Both the position numbers and the translations under genes were made by a program. A DNA stretch of 64,000 bases from the NCBI RefSeq assembly GCF_019578655.1, contig NC_063257.1, positions 3,472,001 to 3,536,000 of the forward strand, given 5' to 3'. Under the pieces are notes generated by a model. That model ran no database searches, was not told the DNA's origin, and was given only the letters and a program-made list of their open reading frames with translations. This document shows, one piece after another, positions 49,871-61,837 of the stretch (positions are counted from its first letter, which is position 1; each line of letters starts with the position of its first letter). The stretch is from Ricinus communis. Lineage: Eukaryota > Streptophyta > Magnoliopsida > Malpighiales > Euphorbiaceae.

Positions 49871-52807
49871 ATGGCCGCACCTCTACTTCTGAGGAGCATC
49901 CCGCACCTCCGCCTCCGGCTTCAAAACCACCGCATACCCGCTAGAATATTCTCTCCGCTTCGGCGACCATGGAGCAGCGCAGCTGATTCAACGAGGCTGG
50001 ACGAGGAAGGATCGAGTGCGGATAAGAATACAGCTGTACTCAGCTCGCTGGAGCCGACCAAGTATCCAAGATGGGATGATCCTGATTATTGTAAATGGAG
50101 AAACAAAGAAGAAGAGATTATGAATGATATTCAGTCTATCACTGCTCTCGCTAAAGAAATTCTCCACTCTGACAGGTATATGTATAACCGGGACTTTGCT
50201 TTTAATTTAGCTGCTAGCTGCTCATTTTCATATGTTGAGTGATTATCAGGTATTTGGATGGGGAACGCCTAACAGATGAAGATGAGAAAGCTATAGTAGA
50301 GAAGCTTCTTGCTCATCATCCTAATTCTGAAGATAAAATTGGATGTGGTCTTGACTCCATAATGGTAACAATTTTTTAATTATTATTATTGTCATCAATA
50401 GTAAACCAGCTCAGAGACTTTTGCTGCAATGTAATGCCAGTGTCAATATACAAATGGCATGATACATATAAGATGCCCAAATGAAGTCTGCTCCCAGTTT
50501 GAACTTTGTCTTAGTTAGAGTGCAATATAGCATTTATTGTTATGACATGGTAGGATGCAAACTTAAAGAAACTGATATTAATGGATGAATTCATAGTTTA
50601 TCCTTCTGATCTTGCTGTCTGATTTACTGAAGCAATACTGTGAATGCCTAGTATACATTTGGTTTGCTCAAGGATGCTTTCTTTGTGATAGATCATCCTA
50701 TCATTGCAATTGGATTTTAACATTTTGGCTTCTAATTACTGCTTTCTTTAAAAAAAAAAATTGTACATGTGCTGATTGTATGATGTGCATTTTAGGATGA
50801 GCATTTAGTTGTTGAGTCTGAATTTTACGGAGTATATATATATACTCCGTCTATGTTGTGAACATACACGAATTATATATTAATTGAGTTATTTGAATAA
50901 ATGAACAAAGAAAATCATCATCATAGAAGTGAAACAATTTTACAAGTTAAATGTTTCGCTGGCTTATTCAATTTTTAGTTTTTGTGGATTGGAATTTCTT
51001 TTTTTAAAAGAAAAAAATTAAGCACCTTTAGATTGGGCTTTTAAATCCCCAGAAGAATTAAACAACTTAAACTTTATATGAATTAAGAAGTCATTTTACA
51101 TATGAGATTCTAATAATTTGGTTTTAAATTTTCAGAAAGAAATGAATTTGACCTAAATCAAAATGTTTATGGATCTTATTTATTACCAAATAAACTGAAA
51201 TTCATATGTTCGTAAGATAATTGGGTTTTAACTGAACATTACTTGCCAGTACTGTAATACTAGTTCTTTTCATAGGTAATGTGTTACTAACCGTCTAATA
51301 AAGCAGGTCACTCATAATGTTTTTTTGAAACCCTTGATCATATTCCTGAATTAGCACAAGGGTGTTAATGAGGAGTGTGGCAATTAATCAGTTGACTTAG
51401 AGAGTTGATTTTTTGTCTGTGATATAAGTTCCAACCAACATCTAGAGAAAGAACTCGAAATTCACAACAAAATTTTGGTAAACAATTTATCAATTTTCCC
51501 ATCATTATGTGAATTTCAAGCATAAAATTGAAAGGGGGTTATTGTATGGGTGAGGGTGGTGTGATTAGCATGGTTGCGCTTGGTTGTTATTTGGTCGTAT
51601 AGATGACTGGCCATGTTCCTTTTACAATGATTTGGCTCGTGGTTTATAATATTTGAATCATGGTGAAAATTTTCATTAATTGATCTATTCATCATAATTC
51701 ACTATTACTGTTGATGAATGAGGAAACTGACAGGCCACGTCATAGCCCTTTTCTCTACTAAATTTTTCCTGCCATAATCTTGTATACACATACATCACTA
51801 CAATTTTGAGGTTATAATGAAGTGATTTATAAAAAAATTTGTAACCACTCGAATACGTTGTTTATAATTCTCTTCCTAAATTATAATCATGTTAAATGGC
51901 ATGGTCATTCTGTGAATGCATAATTTCTTGGGATACATAGTATATCTTGCTTTCTTAGAACATTTGCCGTATCAAACTCAAATTTAGAGCAAACTGTGTG
52001 TTAGACCTGTTCAGCACAGCACTGAGAATTAAAATTTCCTGGTGATGCTTGATTCAAAGTTGCAAAATTATCGCAGATGATTTCAGTTCAGCAGTTCTCA
52101 AGCAACTGCATGCTAGGCAGCATTACTTCTGCAATACTTTTTCCTTGACTTTTTATGGTTCTTTGTCTTTTGAATTTTCAGATAATAGGGGCTCTCCCTT
52201 CTAATGCTTTCAACTAATAGTGCTATAAATTTTGGTGCTTTTCTTCACATGCACCTCCTCCTGGGAGAATTTGTGGGGTGGGTTGTTCCTCACATGCTTG
52301 GTACACGGATTGGTGGATAAAATCTTGACTGATGCTATCCTCATTAATCTTTGTCACATGGGATGGAGTCCTCTATATGCTTTTACTTTTGCGTTATCTC
52401 ATTTTTATCTTTTAGTACAATGCATTTGTGTGAACAGAAATGACAGCTGACTTTGTTTCACCTGAATTTTAATTCCAGCTATTAGCACAAGAATTAAATC
52501 ACTCATTATGCTTTTCTTATTTTGAATGTTTGAACACTATGTGCTATATGAAGAAATTGTGAGATAACAGATGGCTATTTTCCTATTTCTGTTGGTATAT
52601 GAGGAAAATAATAGTCACCACAACTTCTCTTTCTGCTAGGTTGATCGCCACCCCCAATTTAGACACTCAAGATGCCTGTTTGTTGTAAGAATTGATGGTG
52701 GATGGATCGACTTTTCCTATCAGAAGTGCTTGCGAGCATATATTCGACATAAGTACCCAGCGCATGCAGAAAGATTTATTCGAGAACATTTTAAGCGTGG
52801 CAGTTGA
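49871..52807 (+). CDS. DCL: DCL-like protein (DUF3223), organelle-targeted
   Basis: Homologue of tomato DEFECTIVE CHLOROPLASTS AND LEAVES, a plastid protein needed for chloroplast rRNA maturation and leaf development. Three exons: 49871-50175, 50250-50364 and 52640-52807, giving 195 residues with frame kept. Seen: a basic targeting peptide MAAPLLLRSIPHLRLRLQNH, then YPRWDDPDYCKWRNKEEEI. The DUF3223 core runs from about residue 100: YLDGERLTDEDEKAIVEKLL, HHPNSEDKIGCGLDSIMVD, CLFVVRIDGGWIDFSYQKC, ending YPAHAERFIREHFKRG. Intron 2 is 2275 bases and contains a 24-base palindrome. Plants carry several related proteins for plastids and mitochondria; the targeting peptide does not settle which one this is. 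Confidence 0.93.
50827..50850. repeat. 24-bp perfect palindrome in DCL-like intron 2
   Basis: Reads ACGGAGTATATA on one side and its exact complement on the other, with no spacer. The ends (TACTCCGT) resemble, loosely, the terminal bases of Stowaway-type MITEs, so it may be the scar of such an element. Confidence 0.8.
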
Positions 52808-55800
52808 TTATATATGTGTGCTCTGATGCTTAGATTGTACTTCAGTTACAAATTTGGCATTGCTAGAGATAATTAATATTTTAGTATATGCACATATGAA
52901 CACAGAATTGTCTGTTGGTGTGTGGTCTGTAAACATCCTAGATCTCTACCACTTTTTCAATGTAGTAGATAATTCTTGACTAGCACTTACTTCCAGATTT
53001 TTTTGCAAATGAGGACAGAGAAAATGATTGAAATCAAACCCTACTTTGTTGACTTGCATCTCTTTTTTCTTGGCTTTTGCTTATACTGATCATTAGACCC
53101 GCATTTTATTTGTTTGTGGCGACTTCATTATTGCTAAATTGTTTTTGTATCAAACATTTCAAGAACCTTTTCACACGCCAGTAGATGAAACTGTTTTGAT
53201 TAGAAAGGAAAGAAGGGATACAGCATACAAGTGTAGATGGAATTCAGCCCATCATAATGGTCAACAACCATTAAAGCATACAAGTGTAGATTGTAATATG
53301 ATTTTTGTGATACTTTTCTTCTTCTTTTTTTCTCCTATAAAGTTCTAGGATATGCTTCTGGGGGTTTCCTGATATTGTGGCCTGTTTAAAGGCTTAGGGA
53401 GCATCAGATTGCAAAAAGTTTTCGTTGCCTAGATGACTGGACGGGTGGAACCACTGGCACCCACTCTTCTCTGATGCCCAAGTAATCAGTAAAACTTGTG
53501 AGCTTTAACCAAGTTGGTCTTCACTCTGCAACTCTAAGAAAGAGCTACTTTCTTGTAGTGGTTGAGGGCATTATACTTGGGGAGTTAAAATAGCCAAAGC
53601 CCAGCTGTAGCTGGGCTAGTTTTCCAGATGGAATTCTATTGGTCAAACGGTGGGAGAGCTATCATTGGCCGACTCTGAAATATGAACAGAGTGTGGTTGT
53701 TTTGGACGACATTGATCTTTCTCTTTTCTGTAGGTTGTTTTCGAGTAGTCAAAGCACGCGTGGTTGTTCTCGGCAGAGTGCATGCTAATTGCTAAATAAA
53801 CTCTCGATCTACCCATTCATGTACTTGTGTATCCTAGAATTTCATTGGTGCTGTAATACCATTGGCCTGAAACTTTCTGAGAGGAAGTTAAGGGGTAGCA
53901 ATAAGCATCTGACAGTGGTCACGGGTGGCAAAGCCCAGAATTCTTAGCTATTTGTTGACAAATGTTGAAACATCACTTGGTTCAGTTCTGTAACCGCAAT
54001 GCCCAGTAGACCAGTATTCCCTTCCTAATAAAGTAAGTTTAGATGGTCAGATGATAACGTGAACTGCAACTTGAGAATTAATTCTACAGTTCTACTGATA
54101 TTCATCTTTTATTATTTGGTTGCGTTTATAGTATATCTGAGCAAACATACAAAGCTATGTAGCTGCTTTACATGAGGAATTTAGGTCAAATCAAGCGACG
54201 TCAAATAGTCTTGGCTCTGTTTTTATTCGTCAGTGGTGTACAGTGATCAACTGGCTGTATAATAATGCAAACATGAGGAGGGAAAGGAGTGGGAGAAAAG
54301 AACCGAGAAACTTACAAGTCGAGGGTAAGTAATAAAAGGTCAACTCCTCATTATCATATGACAACTTAAAAACCTTATTATAATCTTTGGTAGTTACCAT
54401 GAATCAATCAAAAATTCAAGAATGAAAAGGTTAATGTAAGGTATGCTATGATTATGGAGACAAACATGATCATTAGACAGTGACTGCATGAAAGTGGACC
54501 CCTAAGTTAGGAGGGTCCCTTTTTACCCAGCTGGACCAAGAAAACCTAGGTGGGCCCTTACTCCACAGTCCATTGCAAAAGCAAGACATGGGACAGGAAA
54601 GATGATCAAGTTCTTCCTTATTTGAAGGGTTGTGATCTTTTTTATTTAGCTGGTCCCATTAGCTAAATCGTACGGGCCTAAGGATAGGTCAGTGTTTGTG
54701 AGCGATAGGGGACTGCATATGAAGAGTTCCAATAAAGGGCGTTATTGCTTTCTGTTGTTTCATGTATGGTGATTGAAAATTTAACCCACACTTTCTGATT
54801 CTTGAAGAAGAGTGCGGGCTTTTATATCTGATATCTTGACTAGAATGATGAAACAGCTTTATGTGTTAGAAACTAGTGATATAAAATTTCGAGATGATCA
54901 TGTAAAAGGAAAAGAAAGAAGAAGAACCCTAAAAGAAATATAGAAAAGATAAAGGAATGAGTTCTTTAAACTGCTGTTTTATAGACTTGTTGTATGCAAA
55001 AACAGTAGCAAACTTTGTTGAATTTTCTTTTCTTCTTTTTTTTTTTTTAGCCCACAATTGTCTTTTTCCTTTGTGAGTGAACTGGAAACCAATACAACCA
55101 CCATGAGATCTACCACCACCATTGATTTTTATTCACCTGTTTGCACCAACCCCTTTTATTTCCTCCAAGAATTGATATTTCTCCATCTACCTAGGTTCAT
55201 TTCTCGAAGATCGAGCCTATAAAGGAAGAAATGAGGAAGAAAAAGAAAAAGAAGGAAGAAAAGAAAGCAACACATCACAGCGGAAACCCTACACGCGTCT
55301 CAGTAGGTAAACAGCACGAACATTGCTTACTATGGCTAGCAATTTTAATATCGTACAGTAGAGTTACGTTGGCAAAAGGGTAGAGAGCTTTGTGATTGGA
55401 CTTGGAGACAGGATATATACAGTTTCTCTTCTGCGGTTTTACACTGTTCCTTATGGCTATTGCAGAGAGTGAGAGAGTGAGACTTTTCTTTACGTACAAT
55501 GTAAAGAATGGAGTTATCTGTCCACTTTGGAAACTTCATTCTCCAAAATTTTATTTTCTTTTGCTCACACACCAATTCTTTTCCTTGTGAACTTTCTTTT
55601 CTCTTTTTAAATGTATCTTAGTTCAAACTAAATAAGCTTCGTATATATAAATATAAATTATTTTCTATAAAAAATATTTTTCTAAAAAATATAGAATTTT
55701 TTATATCAGTTTGTGAGTTTCTTCCAATAAATAAGTTTAGTTACGTATTTTATATTTTTTAATAAAAAACATACATAATTATTAATTAAATATTAAATTA

Positions 55801-58800
55801 TTCGCACTACATTCAATATACTCACTAATTAGTCTATCAACAAATCCGTTCACAACCTAATATATAAAATTTTGTCTAGTTTAATTTTGCTCCGTTGCTT
55901 ATGAAAAACAACTCTGGTTTGAATTTGTCTCGCTATCTATAAAAAATATCATAAATAATTTCAATCAAATTCTTGTTTTTAATATCAAATCCAACTTTTA
56001 ATAGCTCGTAAGAAGTTTGAGTTATTTATTGCTTTGATCACAAAACTCTATCAGTAGATTTTAGTATTCTTCTCAAAGAATATTAATATTTGTTTTAGAA
56101 TTAGAATTCTTTAAGGCGAAATAAATACAACAAAGGTTGTAACAAAATTAGACGAGACAAGCAATAGATCATATACAAGCCAAAGAGAGACCCGAGACTT
56201 AAGAAAACTACAATCCCTACAAAAAGAAGAAGTAAAAATATACAGAGACCGGTAAATGTCTCAGTTGTCCGAGAAGTCGTCAGTGAGATGACATTATTTT
56301 GACTAAAACAGCTTCAAACTTCCACAAAATAATGAGTTCCGAAAGAGCATTTCTTAATAAAATGATCCTTTCAGATTAATGGATGCCGTGAGGGAAAAAA
56401 GAAAGGGATTTGGGTGGGCCAATACATAATTTAGGATTTTCTTACTAGCTTGAATATCTCCGGAAAGAGAATAGACAACCATGAAAGTGGCAGATGAAGA
56501 AGCTTATCATAAACCACTAAACAAAACTCTAAAAAATACTGGTGACAACCTTAGATTTGATTTGGAAAAGAAAAGAAAAAAAAAAAGTAAAAAGGTGTTA
56601 TTAATAATTATAAATACAGCATCTCATTGGTTTAAAATATTATAAAAAATAATTGTTCATGTTAATATTACAAGATTTTAAAGAAATGTCATGTAATACT
56701 TTTTTCAGTGCAAGTGCAGGTGGACGTTGATTAATCTTCTCCATTTCTTAAAATTAAATTTCTATTTCAAAAAAAATATATTCCATGTCCAAAAGCCGCG
56801 ACACATAAATGTAAAAAATGAGGGGAAGTTCAATTATTCAAACCCTAAATAATATTCTTGCCCTTCAACCTTTTTTTACCTTTGACATAAGTTAATAATA
56901 AATAAATATATTGTTAAATTAATAATTTCTCATTATTGTCTCTTTTGGGGAGCTGGGTCCATTTTTCCTTTCCACCACCATTTTCTTTTTTATTTCTTTT
57001 TTCAAAGGTGGGAAAATAAGAATATTCTTTTATCTTTTATCTTTTATCTTTTTTGTTTCCTTTAGGTTCTGTCCTTCAACCCAATTTCATTTAGATGCAA
57101 GTATGAGACATGCGATGCCATTTCCTGATATCTCGCATAAATTTGTTGTTTAATTATTTACTTTATTATAAGAAAGTAGTTTGATTTTATTGTTTAATTT
57201 GACGATAAATACTTTATAATTCAAATAAAAGCAAGGGATATATTCCAAAATTAGGAAAATATCTGAATTATCCAATATGAAGAAAGGAACAGCTGAGAAT
57301 AATAATAGGTTTCAAAATAATTATTTAATTACAAAATATAGTATATCTATATAAAAAAAATGACATATATAATATCTTTTTATATTTAGAGTGTTATCGT
57401 TTCTTTTGAGTTTTGATTGTCTCCCAAATCTAAAACTTGAAGTAATTAGTTTATAAGTTCTGATTCTACTAATTGTTACATCTCTGGTAATAGTTTTTTA
57501 TGCTAGTTAATTTAGTCAAAGGGCTTAATCAAATTTATTAGTTATTCTTATTAGATTCTAGGATGCTAAAATTAAATAATTTTTCTTTCACTTAATAAAT
57601 TCTTACTATGTGTAATACTTAATATCAAAGTTTAAGAAGCAAACTGAATTTTTATGGATTAAGTTTTGTAATTTGATTGACTAGCATCTTAGAAAAACAT
57701 ATGGATTTTAAAATTAAAATAAAGAAAAGAAATAGTAATTTGCTGTTATCCATTTATGCAGTTGGCATTTGTTTTTGATATCAGTGGGATTGAAATCATG
57801 ATTAGTCAATTAAGGACTAATTAGGAGTAGTATATATAAGTTGTAGATAAGTCGGGTATTGACTTCGAAATTAGGGGGCCAAATCGGCATTTTAAGCCAA
57901 TAAAGAGTTATGATATCTGCAAGAGAGGCAAAAGAATAGAAGCATTAAATACGCCCGGACAACCTCATAATAAAGAAAGCTATAAATTGAAAAGTGAAAA
58001 GTACGCCCATCGTAGCTCCAGTTGTAGTGTTGCAGAGCGCAGACTAACAAAACCTTTTAATAATTCTGCTGCAGTGAGCCCTAATGTTATTTTGACTTGG
58101 GTCGTCATTCATGTGTTTAGAATTTTGCTGCACTTTAATCATGCCATTATCATGTTTATTTGCACTTTTTTTGTAATTGCAACCCACTCTCTGCCTAAGC
58201 TCGAAATTTGAAGATAATTCTCCAGCTTGATTTCTTGTTGTTTGTCAATTGTCACACAACATTAGAAACACCACTCTTTCGTAAATATCAAACTGTCACA
58301 AGTGTGTTTCAGCATGGCATCATCCCTAAAAACCAAAATCATTGAGTAGTGCACTATTCCTAGTCCTCATAAATTGTACATACAGGGATAACTTGCTGTT
58401 TTTTCATTAAAGACCTAACGCAACTGCACCAATTTGAGCTCCCTTAATAAAGTCATAAACAAACAGCTTTCTTTTCAAAAATTCTTTCTGATAACCGGGC
58501 TTGTTACACTTGTTTCAGAATTGAACTGAATTTATATGTGGGTGGAATCAGTCTAGTAAAGCAGCTGCATCAGATAAAGGGTTTCTTATTGTATTTTGAT
58601 TTGGACTTTTGATAGAGAATCAAACATTATATTATCTTCGAGTGTCGGGTACGCAGCACTTTCACTCAGTACCCATGCTAATTCACCCGCAACAAATATT
58701 AAGCAAGTAAAAGTAAGAATATCTCTCACGTATGGTCCACTTATCAACCAAAAGCCAAAAGCTCTGCTAATATATTCTCCATTCCTTTTTTTGACATTTA

Positions 58801-59230
58801 TTAAATTTAGCCATTCTCCATGGTATAATAAGAGATAAGATGGTCCTCGGATGTCGGGGCAATTCTCATTGTCCTTCATAGAATTGTACTATAAAACCTA
58901 AACTTTGATGAAATTCCTATAGAAGCTCTTCGGGCTATTCTTCCATAGAGACATCTCGTGTTTAGTAGAACAAAGCCACCAAAGTAGTTTAACACAATAG
59001 TTATAATATTCTGCAATTTCATTAGAAATGTGATTTAAGAGAGTACAAAGTTTAAATCTATAGGTTATATTGCTCAATATCTTTATGAATTCAATGAATT
59101 AAAGAAAAATAGCATTGCACCACTAACTACACCTCGTTATTTCAAGCTTTCACGTTAGTTAAATTCTTAGATGGAGGATTTATCTGAAAAGGCACTGTCA
59201 TTTACAGTGGTGGATGAGGATCTCATAAAG

Positions 59231-59258
59231 ATGGCGAATGGCGAATGGCGAATGGCGA
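59231..59258. repeat. 7-bp microsatellite (ATGGCGA)4
   Basis: Four perfect copies of ATGGCGA, the same unit as at 49335-49355. Confidence 0.93.
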
Positions 59259-59670
59259 TGGTAATTTATTTGCAATTTCTTTTTCTTTTTAACCCTCTTT
59301 AATCGTAATTATTGAGAAATTTAAGGTAATATAGTGCAACTTTTTTATTTAATGAATTACTAGGACGCATGATGCTAATAAGTTATCATGTCTTACTAAT
59401 ATGAGGCAGCTTTTTATTTAAATATACACAGGAAATACCAATATCAACATTCTATCGGAAAATGGTTTGAAAGGCCCAATTGAAGTTCAAATGGTTTTGC
59501 ATTATAAATTGAAATTGAAGGATGAAGATGGGAATTGCTCCAAGTTCTGGGGACCATAAGTGAAAATCCCCGTGAAATAGAGGACGAGTGAAACGAAAAC
59601 ATTCAAGATCAAGATCCTCCTCCATTTGAATTTGAATTGTAGGGTCTTAAAATCCCAAAGGTACAAGTGT

Positions 59671-59727
59671 CACGTGTCGAGTAATTAAGCTGCATGGCCC
59701 ATGATTATTTACCTCTGCTATATATAT
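59671..59727 (+). promoter_or_regulatory. Likely core promoter of the cyclin D3 gene
   Basis: A TATA run TATATATA at 59720-59727 and a CACGTGTC (ABRE/G-box-like) at 59671-59678 lie about 310-370 bases before the cyclin ATG. A start near 59755 would give a leader of about 280 bases that includes the GA tract and both upstream ORFs. Inferred from motifs only. Confidence 0.5.
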
Positions 59728-59894
59728 GATAGATAGACACTATAGTTCCCCATGTGAAATAAATAAATAAACAAATAGAAAGTCACCAGCTTCAAACCCA
59801 CAAATAAAAACACATCCTCGTGGTTTCAGTCTACTGCTCATTGCCCCTCTTCTTGTTCTTTGTTTCCTTTCTTTTCTTTCATTTCATACACAAG

Positions 59895-59895
59895 G

Positions 59896-59938
<43 letters not shown>
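59895..59938 (+). repeat. (GA)n tract in the cyclin D3 leader
   Basis: A nearly uninterrupted AG repeat ends directly at the first upstream ATG. GA tracts of this kind are bound by plant BPC/GAGA factors; whether this one is used is unknown. Confidence 0.93.
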
Positions 59939-59943
<5 letters not shown>

Positions 59944-59998
59944 TAGAGCTGAGTCTTTAGTCCTCTCTTTATTATTCAACATTGTCTCTGGCCTATAA
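59939..59998 (+). promoter_or_regulatory. Upstream ORF 1 of cyclin D3 (19 codons)
   Basis: Opens at 59939 with a strong context (G at -3, G at +4) and encodes MARAESLVLSLLFNIVSGL before TAA. Its stop overlaps the start of upstream ORF 2 (TAATG). If the leader is transcribed, scanning ribosomes would meet it first. Confidence 0.5.
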
Positions 59999-60108
59999 TG
60001 AACCAAGATCTGAACCTTATCTTCTTCTTTGAAGAGGATGGCAAAACGATATTGTGTTCCAGAGTCATTTGCACCAACAGAATATCAACCAACTCCTACA
60101 TTTCTTAA
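59998..60108 (+). promoter_or_regulatory. Upstream ORF 2, overlapping the cyclin D3 start
   Basis: Starts at 59998 (A at -3), runs 36 codons in a different frame, and ends at 60108, so it covers the true cyclin ATG at 60038. Translation of it would prevent initiation at the cyclin start unless ribosomes skip it. Its peptide shows no recognised motif. Confidence 0.5.
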
Positions 60109-61489
60109 TGACGCTCTTTACTGCTCTGAGGAGAATTGGGAGGATGAAGAAGTTAGAGAGGACTATTTTCAAGAACAACAACTTGCAGAGAGCTTTTGCT
60201 TTAATACAACTTCTAGAAATAAAAAACCGGATTTTTCTCCAGTTTTAGTACTAGAGCAAGACTTGTGCTGGGAAGATGAGGAACTTTCCTGTTTGTTTAC
60301 AAAAGAAGAGCAAAATCAATTGTACAAAAAACTAGAAACCAACTCATCTCTAACTGAGTCTCGCCGAGAAGCTGTAGAGTGGATGCTCAAGGTCAACGCC
60401 CACTACTCTTTCACTCCATTAACTGCTGTTTTGGCCGTTAACTATCTTGATAGATTCCTATTTAGCTTTCACATTCAAACAGAGAAGCCATGGATGACCC
60501 AACTTGCTGCTGTGGCTTGTCTTTCACTCGCCGCCAAGGTCGAGGAGACCCAGGTGCCTCTTTTATTGGACCTTCAGGTAGATTTATTGTATTCTGCGGT
60601 ATACCAGTCCTTAAATCTTTGACTCTTTGTTAGATTCAACTTTGTATGTACAATTGTTCTAAGTGTGGAGTTCTTTGATTTGTGTAGGTGGAGGATAGCA
60701 AGTATGTGTTCGAGGCTAAAACTATTCAAAGAATGGAGATTCTTGTGCTTTCCACTCTCCAATGGAGAATGAATCCAGTAACCCCATTGTCATTTTTTGA
60801 TTATGTTACAAGAAGGCTGGGCTTAAAGAACTATATCTGCTGGGAATTCCTTAGGAGATGTGAGCTCATAGTTCTGTCCATCATCTCAGGTAAGCTTTAT
60901 CAATTATTAAAGATGTTTTCTTGTCCTTAGTTGAGAAAGTAGGCTTCTCTATAATTTGTTTGGGTATCTGACCATTATGTTTCTTTGAATGCATGCAGAT
61001 ACTAGGTGTATGCGCTATCTTCCTTCTGTAATTGCTGCTGCTGCAATGCTGCATGTAATTAACAGTATTAAACCTTGCCTCGGTGCTAAATTCGAAAGCC
61101 AGCTATTGGGTATTCTTGCAATCGATAAGGTGTGTTTCATTTTATTGAATCCTAGCTTATTTTCAACAGGGATATCATGTTATGTTATATACTGAAATCT
61201 TGAACTTTTGACAATGTTTAAACAGGACAAGGTGAATGATTGCACTATCCTTGTACTAGAATCGCTATCCACTGAACATGACAGACAATCAAACAAACGC
61301 AAGTTTGCTTCTGATCCAGGAAGTCCAAGCGGCGTAATGGATGTGTCGTTTAGCTCAGATAGCTCAAACGATGCATGGGCAGTAGCACCATCATCAGTGT
61401 CTTCTTCACCAGAGCCTCTGTTCAAGAAGAGCAGAGCACTGCAGAGCTTAAACCGAGCAACTGCTGATTTTCTAAGCACAACTCTCTAA
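60038..61489 (+). CDS. CYCD3: D3-type cyclin
   Basis: Partner of CDKA that phosphorylates retinoblastoma-related protein and drives G1/S entry in response to cytokinin and sugar. Four exons: 60038-60577, 60688-60889, 60999-61129 and 61226-61489, giving 378 residues, normal for plant CYCD3. Seen: the Rb-binding LxCxE motif LYCSE at 27-31, acidic stretches around it, the N-terminal cyclin box with [30 protein letters not shown] and [16 protein letters not shown], and the C-terminal cyclin fold starting [19 protein letters not shown]. The serine/proline-rich tail has [13 protein letters not shown]. The start at 60038 is the first ATG in this frame with a good context (A at -3, G at +4); a TTG three codons earlier is not a start. 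The leader holds two upstream ORFs, and a foldback lies just past the stop. Confidence 0.97.
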
Positions 61490-61571
61490 ATCCCAATCAC
61501 TTTCCTTTTTCTTTCCCTTTCCTTTCAAGATCTAGCTTTGTACGGCTAATAATTTTTATGTTCTTTTCTTA

Positions 61572-61690
61572 GTCATGTGCAAGTTAAATTGCCTACCATC
61601 TCTGCTTAACTCCAGTTCCCAATACTTTCAATTCCTAGAATTTGAGTAAAATGGGAGTTGGAGGCAGAGATGGTTGGCATTTTATCATGA
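61572..61690 (+). ncRNA. MIRNA-like foldback downstream of cyclin D3
   Basis: A long inverted repeat begins about 80 bases after the cyclin stop. The 5' arm (61586-61621) contains CCATCTCTGC and the 3' arm (61652-61683) contains the exact complement GCAGAGATGG, with about 28 of 32 aligned positions pairing. The 30-base middle also pairs largely with itself, leaving a loop of a few bases. This size and shape fit a plant microRNA precursor; a small MITE is the main alternative. It does not match a conserved miRNA family that I recognise. Confidence 0.45.
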
Positions 61691-61837
61691 AGTAAACTTA
61701 AAGACCATAAACAAAAAAAGCAATGGAGAGTCCTTGCAGTAAACCCTACTCGTCTTTAGGCCCTTTCTCAAAAAATATGTTTTGTATCATATATGTTATA
61801 TACGTTCAGAAAAAGAAAAAAGAAATCTGATAGCATG

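Larger units (their letters stand above)
52808..59938. other. Long spacer between the DCL-like and cyclin D3 genes
   Basis: No protein gene is supported. A less AT-rich stretch at 53350-54050 has a 9-bp hairpin (AGCCCAGCT/AGCTGGGCT at 53598-53617) and looks like a transcribed but non-coding region, possibly a 3' extension of the DCL-like gene. At 54494-54570 several GTGGNCCC-type motifs (TCP-site-like) and a GGACCC/GGGTCC hairpin occur. Near 55218 there is TATAAAG and a 50-codon frame (55231-55383) with a lysine run; the ATG is too close to that TATA to be its product. The rest, 55600-59660, is AT-rich. Confidence 0.45.

Noticed and set aside
60029..60037. Earlier start for cyclin D3 three codons upstream
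   Set aside because: The codon is TTG, not ATG; the first in-frame ATG is at 60038 and has a good context.
61572..61690. Assignment of the foldback to a conserved miRNA family such as miR162, miR394 or miR482
   Set aside because: Only short chance resemblances were found; neither arm matches a conserved mature sequence that I recognise.
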